Positions 47,501 to 53,887 of a stretch of DNA of 64,000 nucleotides are shown one piece after another. The notes below the pieces were generated by a model that did not search any database, was not told the DNA's origin, and saw only the letters and a program-made list of their open reading frames with translations. The stretch comes from a virus. The translations under genes and the position numbers were made by a program. Position 1 is the first letter of the stretch, and each line of letters begins with the position of its first letter. The stretch lies in the IMG/VR virus record IMGVR_UViG_3300042344_000673, positions 1-64,000 of that record; one strand, written 5' to 3'.

Positions 47501-47708
47501 ACTTGACAGGTTCAGTACCACCAAAATAGGCCTGAAACTCATCGTAGTTGGTAATGAACACTGGCTCGAAAGCTGGTCCTTTTATAGTCTCTCCAACGAG
47601 ACCTAATGTCGTTACACCCACACTCTGAGCCACGAACGATAAATCGGTCTCAGAAGTATAAACTCCGGGGGAAACATAAACTTTTTTGTTAGCGATTGCT
47701 GTTGCCAT
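44520..47708 (-). CDS. gp18: Contractile tail sheath protein, T4 gp18-like
   Basis: This 1062-aa protein begins with the sheath signature Y-V-S-P-G-V-Y-T-S-E-T-D and G-L-V-G-E-T-I-K-G-P-A. The C-terminal ~250 residues keep the conserved core: Y-P-W-I-L-V-R-D, P-P-T-G-E-V-C-R-N, F-A-D-V-G-T-V-I-W-G-N-K-T-L, then L-N-V-R-R-L-L-L-Q. It ends with a long beta strand region. T4 gp18 is 659 aa, so about 400 extra residues lie in the middle, probably as surface domains. It forms the outer tail sheath. A terminator follows it, and a TATTTATC octamer lies 38 bases before its ATG. Confidence 0.9.
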   Translation of the reverse strand: MATAIANKKVYVSPGVYTSETDLSFVAQSVGVTTLGLVGETIKGPAFEPVFITNYDEFQAYFGGTEPVKFVGTQIPKYEAAYIAKSYLQQSNQLFVTRVLGLSGYDAGPSWSITTVANPDPTTMALDGGIIPFSFDFSGNSANNTISYLTALPSILANSLQVQFRLSNGGTSTINQEFTTNLDSIMEAPASSGYTCFIYGAIPNSDFQSLITTYPVVINGFETNSANLDFNELTSGDNDAWFYANFDITTGNLYSGYSYDYFVTNLVSTGTDEFSGTVSGNIYTFSAFSFTEYNNMVIATLRSRGISLFTNSNTSENHGPIYEVSATTGVTMVCTDQYSGITTDPYFTFLLSGVTNAGDDFSFETSMSPTSSKFITKVLGTTNFGKPRNEVPIFVDEVYPAALSNAYLQSYIRGLNCNLVSLDSARSLSNTSIGWRLEQYQSPKSPFLVSELRGNKVYDLFRFISISDGDSANVEIKVSIANLSFNNMTFDVLVRNFFDTDANPVVIEKFTNCTMDPASNNFVAKRIGSHDGEFALISKFIMVEMAENAPIDALPCGFYGYNQKIYGSPTNLAPVPKFKVKYFFPGETVYNTPFYSGPADESPGDIVRRTYLGFSNTVGVDESMLGYQGRLNPVVDFYNATTSLPFNQISKGFHMDSGATVVTIGSAFQTSGQTAFECGVAEFRNDPQDQANPYYFIYARKYTICFAGGFDGWDIYREYRTNEDRFQIGQSGFLAGFFPSSRYPNATGQGIFKRIVVEDNTQDFANSDYYAYLLGILTFANPEATNINVFATASIDYINNFSLVEKTIDMIQFQRADSVYITTTPDYDLLSPDGTDPQLIQYPQTAVDRLDDTGIDSNYTATYYPWILVRDTVNNTQIYLPPTGEVCRNLALTDNISFPWFASAGYTRGLVNSIKARIKLTQQDRDTLYQGRINPIATFADVGTVIWGNKTLQVADTALNRLNVRRLLLQARKLISAVAVRLLFEQNDQIVRQQFLDSVNPILDSIRRDRGLYDFRVTVSSSPEDLDRNTLTGKIYLKPTKALEFIDIEFFITPTGASFENI

Positions 47709-47746
47709 TATTTTTGAAATTAATTCTTGCTAAGATTTATTTTATT

Positions 47747-47754
47747 GATAAATA
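47747..47754 (-). promoter_or_regulatory. TATTTATC octamer before tail sheath
   Basis: The octamer ends 38 bases before the sheath ATG at 47708. A divergent copy on the plus strand starts 37 bases away. Confidence 0.4.
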
Positions 47755-47791
47755 TTCATATGCGAATGAAAAAACTTTACTTTTGAATATC

Positions 47792-47799
47792 TATTTATA
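47792..47799 (+). promoter_or_regulatory. TATTTATA octamer before small plus-strand gene
   Basis: It is on the plus strand and ends 33 bases before the ATG at 47833. It faces away from the sheath copy, so this spacer may be a divergent promoter region. Confidence 0.4.
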
Positions 47800-47832
47800 A
47801 ACGGTGAGAATAAATTCTACCTTTTTTCTACC

Positions 47833-47994
47833 ATGAAAGAAAAGAAAGAAATAAAGAACATAAAAATTGACCCTAAAGTACATGAAACACTAAAAAAGTA
47901 TTGTGACAAAAGGGGTATCAAGATTTACAAGTTTCTCGAAAATTTGATAATGGAAAAGTGTAAAGAAAAGAAAGATATATATGGTGAGGATTAG
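47833..47994 (+). CDS. Small ribbon-helix-helix-type regulator
   Basis: This 53-aa, very basic protein fits the ribbon-helix-helix plan. A short strand (K-N-I-K-I-D-P) is followed by helix 1 (K-V-H-E-T-L-K-K-Y-C-D-K-R-G) and helix 2 (I-K-I-Y-K-F-L-E-N-L-I-M-E-K). CopG/Arc-type proteins of this size bind DNA as dimers through the strand. It is the only plus-strand gene between the sheath and the neck genes, and its 3' end overlaps the neck gene stop by 4 bases in convergent orientation. It may regulate the flanking divergent signals. Confidence 0.55.
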   Translation: MKEKKEIKNIKIDPKVHETLKKYCDKRGIKIYKFLENLIMEKCKEKKDIYGED

Positions 47995-49031
47995 ACCAAT
48001 TTACTCTCCCATGTAATCACCGCTTCTTTTGTGTTGTCCAACTTTGTAACAGTTAGTGTAAGAGTATCGTTTGTTGTGATTTGAATTAATGAAACGTCAT
48101 TCCCATAATAATCTCCATTTATATAAACATCATAGTTGTCCACATTCTCTGAGGATATGAATTCCATGTCAGCGGTAAAGTCGATTGTATCAACAAGTGT
48201 GTTATTCCCAACAACAAAAAGAAACCTAGAAGGAAATTCATCAGGGTTCGATGGATATAATTCTCTTTTGACTTTTCTGACAGAAGTGTCAACCTCCACC
48301 AATTGAGTCACCCGAGCAATAGCAGGTTTAACCTCAAATTCCTCTTCATCAATCAAATAACCCAACATAGTAAAATCATAAGATTGAACATAATACTTTC
48401 TAGCCTCCATAGTCATCTGAGACTCGTCCGAAATATTATTCATAATGATTGGAACATATTGTCCTTTTATAAAAGTGTATGCTTGTCTTGATGAGAACTT
48501 CTGCATTACAATTTTATTAAGTTGATTAAGTTCCCTCATTCTATTACAAATAATTTTAACACTGTAATTAATATCTACTGGCACAGGTTGAGGTATTGTG
48601 TAAATGTCCATACCCTGCATGTTACCGTTCCAAGTCGGTACAGAAGCATAATAGAATTGTTTCCTTACAGGTATTGTATAAAGTAAAGCTGGATTTGTAC
48701 CATACTTTACTTCAGGACTTCTCACAACTGTTATGAAGGGAGGAGACGGGTTATAGTCCAAATCAACAAACTTCCAAGTTTCCAAATATTGTGCCCAGTT
48801 TTGAGTAGTTATGATTATATCCAACATGGGCACTGTTTTTCCGGCAGTAACAACTTCCAAATCAGTTTTAACAAAATCCAACATTCCTCTATCCAAATCG
48901 GCATGAAGAACAGACTTTGGAAGATATGTACCATCTTTATTAATATACTCCAAAAGTTGTTCCCTCCTCGGGTATAATGTTTTCTGAGGAGTGAGAGGTA
49001 AGGTTGGTATTACTTTTTTTGGTAGTGGCAT
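47991..49031 (-). CDS. Neck/tail-completion protein candidate
   Basis: This 346-aa protein has a region (~70-200) with V-P-V-D-I-N-Y-S-V-K-I-I-C-N-R-M and F-S-S-R-Q-A-Y-T, then a D-E-E-E-F-E-V-K-P segment. A C-terminal ~90-residue domain follows, rich in Thr/Asp and beta-prone. It sits upstream of the sheath and beside a gp14-like gene, the place of T4 gp15 (tail completion and sheath stabiliser, 272 aa). The assignment to gp15 is by position and general look only. A TATTTGTA octamer variant (49036-49043) ends 4 bases before its ATG. Confidence 0.4.
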   Translation of the reverse strand: MPLPKKVIPTLPLTPQKTLYPRREQLLEYINKDGTYLPKSVLHADLDRGMLDFVKTDLEVVTAGKTVPMLDIIITTQNWAQYLETWKFVDLDYNPSPPFITVVRSPEVKYGTNPALLYTIPVRKQFYYASVPTWNGNMQGMDIYTIPQPVPVDINYSVKIICNRMRELNQLNKIVMQKFSSRQAYTFIKGQYVPIIMNNISDESQMTMEARKYYVQSYDFTMLGYLIDEEEFEVKPAIARVTQLVEVDTSVRKVKRELYPSNPDEFPSRFLFVVGNNTLVDTIDFTADMEFISSENVDNYDVYINGDYYGNDVSLIQITTNDTLTLTVTKLDNTKEAVITWESKLV

Positions 49032-49034
49032 TTC

Positions 49035-49583
49035 TTACAAATAGTTTTTATATTTTCTAAAAAAAACAGAGGGTTGTTCCCGATGAATAACATCTACATT
49101 AACAACTTTGTTTTTACCCAAAAGTTTCATTGCGTGATTCAAAGATTTCAAACCCCAAGTTCTATCGGGTTTCCAAGTCAGAATGGTGTTTGTTCCTGAT
49201 GGGTCGTATTTTAAATAGTTTCCCTCAATAGAAGGGTCAATTAATCCGACAAAGTTATAGTTCCCAACTTCAGGATAAGCCCTTAATCCCCCCTTCGAAA
49301 AACCCGAAACCGAATTAACTTTAGCATTTGGATATTTTCGTTTTATAGTTTCAGTAACAAATCCAACTGAATTTTCCCAAATACTATAAGCGACGTTTTT
49401 ATCTTTTAAAATATCTTTCCCTTGACTATACAAAAACTTGGCACCGTATTTTGAGCTAGGGGTCCCTCCAAAAATAATTGCCCAAGAATTAGAGTTATTC
49501 CCCTTGTTCAATATTATGGAATCATCCGACGAAGACAATTTCTCGAATAATTTATATTGAGATTCTGTTACAAGTATTTTCAT
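49035..49583 (-). CDS. Alpha/beta-hydrolase-like (lipase/esterase-type) protein
   Basis: This 182-aa protein has a nucleophile elbow S-G-F-S-K-G-G (G-x-S-x-G) near residue 96, preceded by a beta strand (A-K-V-N-S-V). Candidate acids follow in L-I-D-P-S, and candidate His residues lie in N-H-A-M and D-V-I-H-R-E. The N-terminal M-K-I-L-V-T-E-S-Q-Y is a separate short segment. It is small for the superfamily and no lid is visible. The gene lies between two neck-type genes with 3-base and 2-base gaps. An envelope- or polymer-degrading activity is possible, but the substrate is unknown. Confidence 0.5.
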   Translation of the reverse strand: MKILVTESQYKLFEKLSSSDDSIILNKGNNSNSWAIIFGGTPSSKYGAKFLYSQGKDILKDKNVAYSIWENSVGFVTETIKRKYPNAKVNSVSGFSKGGLRAYPEVGNYNFVGLIDPSIEGNYLKYDPSGTNTILTWKPDRTWGLKSLNHAMKLLGKNKVVNVDVIHREQPSVFFRKYKNYL

Positions 49584-49585
49584 TA

Positions 49586-50101
49586 TTATATTCCTCTAAA
49601 CTCGTTTTCACTCACATATGTGGCAACAACAGTTCTATAAAAAGGTTTGTATCCACCATATGTGTGTTTATTATCTGACCTCACATATCCATCATCACTT
49701 ACAGAATAATATCTCACTCTATCTTCGGTTTCATAATATCCCAAATAATCACCCATGAATATTTCCACACCCAAATCATCCAACTGTTTTTGGTAAAGAG
49801 AAAATCTCATATTACCTGGCTCTTGTTGTTCAACTTTAGAATTACCCAAAAATTTGTTTGTAGGTGCCATTACCTGAACAAGACCCTTCAACTCGACAGG
49901 TGCCAAGAATTGAACTCCGTCTTCCAAGACCTCGCCGTAGACGTCATCAGTTTTCGTTTTGTATCTATCGATTCTATAAAGAATTACAGTAAAGTTCATG
50001 TCCCCCTCTAACCACTCCTGCCCCATAGAAATGTCCAAAGCAAAATCCTCCCTTCCGAAAAACTTACCTAACCGAGAAATTGGAACTAAATTTTCTGCCA
50101 T
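49586..50101 (-). CDS. Neck protein candidate, T4 gp14-like
   Basis: This 171-aa protein has the shape of gp14-type neck proteins: F-F-G-R-E-D-F near the start, a Leu/Val beta region, then G-D-Y-L-G-Y-Y-E-T-E-D-R-V-R-Y-Y, and it ends with a strand plus N-E-F-R-G. T4 gp14 is 256 aa, so it is shorter. It sits beside the tail-completion candidate and divergently opposite a plus-strand block that holds a gp13-like gene. A TATTTATC octamer ends 3 bases before its ATG. Confidence 0.4.
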   Translation of the reverse strand: MAENLVPISRLGKFFGREDFALDISMGQEWLEGDMNFTVILYRIDRYKTKTDDVYGEVLEDGVQFLAPVELKGLVQVMAPTNKFLGNSKVEQQEPGNMRFSLYQKQLDDLGVEIFMGDYLGYYETEDRVRYYSVSDDGYVRSDNKHTYGGYKPFYRTVVATYVSENEFRGI

Positions 50102-50104
50102 ATT

Positions 50105-50112
50105 GATAAATA
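50105..50112 (-). promoter_or_regulatory. TATTTATC octamer before gp14-like gene
   Basis: The octamer ends 3 bases before the ATG at 50101, in a 45-base divergent spacer shared with the SET gene. Confidence 0.45.
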
Positions 50113-50121
50113 TTTTAATTT

Positions 50122-50129
50122 CATTTATA
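50122..50129 (+). promoter_or_regulatory. CATTTATA variant octamer before SET gene
   Basis: It differs from the common octamer at its first base and ends 17 bases before the ATG at 50147. Confidence 0.3.
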
Positions 50130-50146
50130 TTTCAAGTAAAAATTTT

Positions 50147-50545
50147 ATGAAAATATTTCCACCACAAAAAGTTTATGTCTCTGAAAGCAAAATTCATGGT
50201 ATGGGTGTCTTTGCTTCCGAAACAATAGAACAAGGAGAAATCTTCGAAGTGACACCATTGTTAGATTTGAAAATTCCAAAAGGGGAGCTAAGTGGGTGTA
50301 TGATTGATTACAGATTCAACTGGCCACAAGGCACAAATCCAGAACTTCAAGTTGTAGGGTGGGGATACGGTAGTTTATATAATCACTCCGAAACTCCAAA
50401 TGCCGCTTGGAAATCAAACATGGATAACTTCACCTTCGAATTTTATGCCACCCGAAAAATAGAAAAGGATGAAGAAATCCTTGTTTACTATGGTGATAGT
50501 CTTTATTGGAATGACGGAAGAGACCACGTCCAAATTAAATCATGA
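50147..50545 (+). CDS. SET-domain protein (lysine methyltransferase-type)
   Basis: This 132-aa protein has SET motif I (S-K-I-H-G-M-G-V-F-A) and the S-adenosylmethionine/pseudoknot motif G-Y-G-S-L-Y-N-H-S-E-T-P-N-A. Next comes F-Y-A-T-R-K-I-E-K-D-E-E-I-L-V-Y-Y-G-D, which contains the catalytic Tyr region. There is no pre-SET or post-SET Cys cluster, so it is a minimal SET domain. SET enzymes methylate lysines of proteins. Its stop overlaps the next gene's start as ATGA, so it is co-translated with a SNF2 helicase. The target is unknown. Confidence 0.8.
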   Translation: MKIFPPQKVYVSESKIHGMGVFASETIEQGEIFEVTPLLDLKIPKGELSGCMIDYRFNWPQGTNPELQVVGWGYGSLYNHSETPNAAWKSNMDNFTFEFYATRKIEKDEEILVYYGDSLYWNDGRDHVQIKS

Positions 50546-52296
50546 GTATAGAAGTTTCATTAGAATCTAAGGCACTTAGCATCCTTCAAGATTACGAAGG
50601 GGCTAACAATTATATTTTAGAACTTAAAAGAAAGTCTCAAGTCAACAAAAAATTTTATCCAACAAGAAGTCAGTCTGAGTACATTATCAATTTCCACGAC
50701 AAGCAACCCAAGGTTGCTAAAAAATGGGTAATCTTGGACGCTTATTTTGCTCAAAAACTTGCGGATGATAAATTACTCACACAAGTACCTGAAAAAGTAT
50801 GGGTAGAAAAACTTTTAGCGGAAAAAGAAAAGGCTTATCACATTTGGGGTAAAATCCAAGACTCAGAACAATTACACGAATTTTGGCTACCAAAAGCCTC
50901 TCTCATCAAAGATAATACAGTCAAAGACGTTGTCATCGATTATTCAAAATATGAACATCGTCCACCTCTTACACATCAAAAAGAAGCAATCCAAAAACTT
51001 GTAGAAAATAAAAAATATATTTTGGCTGATGATATGGGTTTGGGAAAAACTACGTCAACAATCATTGCTGCTTTGGAGTCAGGTGCCAAAAAGGTTTTAA
51101 TAATTTGTCCCGCAACATTAAAAATAAATTGGAAGAGAGAGATTCAAAACTACTCCACCAAAAGTGTGTATATTTGTGAAGGGAAAAACTTTGAACCGAA
51201 TCACGACTTCATTATAATAAATTATGACATAATAAAAAATTTCCATGACACTAAAAGAAAAAATGAATCGCAAATTGTTAGCGCCGATTTTGATTTGGTG
51301 GTTGTTGATGAAGCACACTATATCAAAAATGCTCAAGCTCAACGTACGAAACTAATCAATGATATTGTTAAAAAAGTCGATAGGTTGTGGCTTCTAACCG
51401 GAACTCCAATGACATCAAGACCAATTGATTATTATAATCTATTGAATTTGGTTGATTCCCCCGTGGCAAAAAATTGGATGGCATACGTTATTAGATATTG
51501 TTCCGGTTATCAATTTAGAGTTGGTCCAAGAAAGGTGTGGAACGTGATGGGGGCATCTAATTTGGAAGAACTAAGAGACAGAACGTTAAATTCAACTTTG
51601 AGGCGGTTGAAGGAAGATGTTTTAGATTTACCTGAAAAAATTATTACCCCCGTATACTTGAGATTAAAATCCAAAATATATGAGGAGGTTATGGGTGAGT
51701 ATTATAATTGGTATGAAAAAAATCCTGACGAATCGAAATCACTAACTGTTCAGTTCACAAAACTCACAAAGGTTAGACAGATTTTGGCGGATGAGAAAAT
51801 TGAAAAAACAATTGAATTAGCAGAAAACATTTTAGAACAAGACAAAAAAGTTATAATATTCTGTAACTTCACAAATTCATTAAATAAGATTACGGAACAC
51901 TTTGGAAAATCTGCCGTCAAACTCGACGGCTCAATGTCTAAAACTGAAAGACAATTCGCAGTGGACCAATTTCAAGAAAATGAAAAAGTTAAAGTTTTTG
52001 TGGGAAACATCAAGGCAGCTGGTGTTGGTATAACACTTACCTCAGCAGAAGCAGTTATAATGAATGATTTGTCATTCTTACCATCAGACCATTCACAGGC
52101 GGAGGACAGAGCTTACAGATTCGGGCAAAAGAATAACGTCTTGGTTTATTATCCCATTTTTGAAAACACCATTGAAGGAATAATATACGATATTCTCAAT
52201 AACAAAAAAAATGTAATTGCGACAGTTATGGGAGATAACAATCAAGTCGATTACGTCGAAGAAATTTTACAAAGAATAAATGAATTAAGAAATTAG
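50542..52296 (+). CDS. SNF2-family helicase/translocase
   Basis: This 584-aa protein has an N-terminal ~130-residue extension, then a SNF2 ATPase. Motif I is D-D-M-G-L-G-K-T-T (~165), Ia I-I-C-P-A-T-L, motif II V-V-D-E-A-H-Y-I-K-N (~255) and motif III L-L-T-G-T-P-M. In the second lobe it has A-A-G-V-G-I-T-L-T-S-A and Q-A-E-D-R-A-Y-R-F-G-Q. Such proteins move along double-stranded DNA and remodel protein-DNA complexes or fork structures. In T4, UvsW does fork remodelling, but this sequence is SNF2-type. Coupling to the SET gene is by ATGA. Confidence 0.88.
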   Translation: MSIEVSLESKALSILQDYEGANNYILELKRKSQVNKKFYPTRSQSEYIINFHDKQPKVAKKWVILDAYFAQKLADDKLLTQVPEKVWVEKLLAEKEKAYHIWGKIQDSEQLHEFWLPKASLIKDNTVKDVVIDYSKYEHRPPLTHQKEAIQKLVENKKYILADDMGLGKTTSTIIAALESGAKKVLIICPATLKINWKREIQNYSTKSVYICEGKNFEPNHDFIIINYDIIKNFHDTKRKNESQIVSADFDLVVVDEAHYIKNAQAQRTKLINDIVKKVDRLWLLTGTPMTSRPIDYYNLLNLVDSPVAKNWMAYVIRYCSGYQFRVGPRKVWNVMGASNLEELRDRTLNSTLRRLKEDVLDLPEKIITPVYLRLKSKIYEEVMGEYYNWYEKNPDESKSLTVQFTKLTKVRQILADEKIEKTIELAENILEQDKKVIIFCNFTNSLNKITEHFGKSAVKLDGSMSKTERQFAVDQFQENEKVKVFVGNIKAAGVGITLTSAEAVIMNDLSFLPSDHSQAEDRAYRFGQKNNVLVYYPIFENTIEGIIYDILNNKKNVIATVMGDNNQVDYVEEILQRINELRN

Positions 52297-52308
52297 TAAG
52301 GTTCGTGT

Positions 52309-52316
52309 TATTTATA
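52309..52316 (+). promoter_or_regulatory. TATTTATA octamer before SOD-fusion gene
   Basis: It is on the plus strand and ends 14 bases before the ATG at 52331. Confidence 0.45.
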
Positions 52317-52330
52317 TACACAGACCTCTT

Positions 52331-53869
52331 ATGTTAGAAATAGAAAAAAAAATATCACAACTCGAATTTAGGATTTTAGAGAATCACATAAACAAAGAGA
52401 AAGAGTTGTTACTTACAGAAATGAAAAAAATAGGGATTGAAAAACTCCCATATTCTTATTCAGCCCTCAAACAATTTATTGACCCTGAAACAATGGATTT
52501 CCATTATAATAAACATTATAAAGGATACGTTGATAAATTAAATGATGCCTTAGCTAAGAAAAAATATGGTGATTTAGAATTAGAACAAATTATCAAATCG
52601 ATAAGTAGATTTGACAAAACAATCAGAAATAATGCTGGTGGGGCATTTAACCACGCATTGTTTTGGAACATGCTGACCCCAAACCCCAAAAAATTAACAG
52701 GAATACTTTACGAAAAAATTGTGAAGGAGTTTGGTTCATTCACCTCATTCAAGAAAAAATTCGAAACAGTAGCTAAAGACAGATTTGGTTCTGGTTGGGT
52801 ATGGTTGGTTTTGACAGCAAAAAATAAACTTAAGATAATGTCTACCCCAAACCAAGATAACCCATTGATGAATGTCATCGAAGGTGGGGGTTTTCCAATT
52901 TTAGGATTAGATTTGTGGGAACATGCTTATTATCTGAAATACAAAAACAAAAGAGATGAATATATTTCTAACTTTTGGAAAGTTGTAAATTGGGATTTTG
53001 TGACAAAACTTTATGAAATGAAGACCGAAACCAAGCTTTTGGAAACCCAAGAAATCAGAAAATTAATTAACGAATCTAAGGAGCCTAAATTTTGTAACCC
53101 TAAAGAAACAATATCTTATAAAGCAGTAATAGATAATCCAAAATTGAAAAGAATTTACCAAGACGGTATAACAAAAGTATTAAAAAAGATATTCGGTGAA
53201 TTTTGGGTTGAGTCTGAAAAAGGGGAAATGTCTGGATTTTACGGTATCGAATCAGAACAAGGAAGGTCGATTTTGAATAACTTGAATACGAATTTCAATA
53301 CATTTTGTTTACTAACAAAGGCTATTAATAAAGAAATCTTGACAGAAAAACCTGATGGAAGGACCTTTGATTTTTCTCAAGAAAAAAATAGAACTTTGGA
53401 AGAAATGAATAGATTCATCAAAGTTTTAGACATTTTCAGAAAAAGAATTTTCAATAAGAACAACGAGGACTTCATAAACATAATAAATGTTTTGAGTAAA
53501 CTTTGGAAAAGAGGACAGAAGTCTGAAGATAACGCCCTGAAGAAAATGGAAGATTATTTTGGTAAAGACGTAGAAATAGAAAAACTCGGAGCTCATGGTA
53601 GTAAAAATGATGCTTTGAAAGGTATAGACCTGAAAATCAAACTATCCGGTGATTCTTTCACTGCACAAGTGAAACCATATTCTGTTTTTTCTGTTATCAA
53701 AGATAAAATTGAATTATTAGATACGGGTAATGTAAAACCTTACGATGTAGACTGGTTGATTTTTATTCAACCAAAATCCAATAAAACGTTAATATTTAAG
53801 AATAAACCATTGAGTAGTGAAGGACAATACGTTTTTAACGTGGAGTCACTAATTCATGAAATTGAATAA
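52331..53869 (+). CDS. Mn/Fe superoxide dismutase fused to a PD-(D/E)XK nuclease-like domain
   Basis: This 512-aa protein has an intact SOD at residues ~38-225. All four metal ligands are present: H62 in N-K-H-Y, H108 in F-N-H-A-L-F-W, D194 and H198 in L-D-L-W-E-H-A-Y-Y. Q175 in N-Q-D-N-P, plus N-N-A-G-G, points to the Mn/cambialistic type. A ~200-residue helical region follows. Near the C-terminus come G-I-D433-L-K-I and Q446-V-K448, the D-(x)n-(E/Q)-x-K signature of restriction-type nucleases. The C-terminal assignment is inference; the SOD is secure. The N-terminal ~37 residues form a charged helix. It lies in the plus-strand block after SNF2. Confidence 0.7.
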   Translation: MLEIEKKISQLEFRILENHINKEKELLLTEMKKIGIEKLPYSYSALKQFIDPETMDFHYNKHYKGYVDKLNDALAKKKYGDLELEQIIKSISRFDKTIRNNAGGAFNHALFWNMLTPNPKKLTGILYEKIVKEFGSFTSFKKKFETVAKDRFGSGWVWLVLTAKNKLKIMSTPNQDNPLMNVIEGGGFPILGLDLWEHAYYLKYKNKRDEYISNFWKVVNWDFVTKLYEMKTETKLLETQEIRKLINESKEPKFCNPKETISYKAVIDNPKLKRIYQDGITKVLKKIFGEFWVESEKGEMSGFYGIESEQGRSILNNLNTNFNTFCLLTKAINKEILTEKPDGRTFDFSQEKNRTLEEMNRFIKVLDIFRKRIFNKNNEDFINIINVLSKLWKRGQKSEDNALKKMEDYFGKDVEIEKLGAHGSKNDALKGIDLKIKLSGDSFTAQVKPYSVFSVIKDKIELLDTGNVKPYDVDWLIFIQPKSNKTLIFKNKPLSSEGQYVFNVESLIHEIE

Positions 53870-53876
53870 ATATTGA

Positions 53877-53884
53877 TATTTATA
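53877..53884 (+). promoter_or_regulatory. TATTTATA octamer before gp13-like gene
   Basis: It is on the plus strand and ends 3 bases before the ATG at 53888. Confidence 0.45.
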
Positions 53885-53887
53885 GAT

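Noticed and set aside
47709-47832. tRNA or structured RNA in the largest spacer
   Set aside because: No cloverleaf or long stem is visible; the spacer is A/T-rich with two octamers.
50542-52296. Calling the SNF2 protein a true UvsW
   Set aside because: The motifs (D-E-A-H-Y-I-K-N, R-A-Y-R-F-G-Q) are SNF2-type, so only a similar role can be suggested.
53873-53887. TTG start of the gp13-like gene 15 bases upstream
   Set aside because: The ATG at 53888 is closer to ordinary use, and the TTG would put the octamer inside the coding region.
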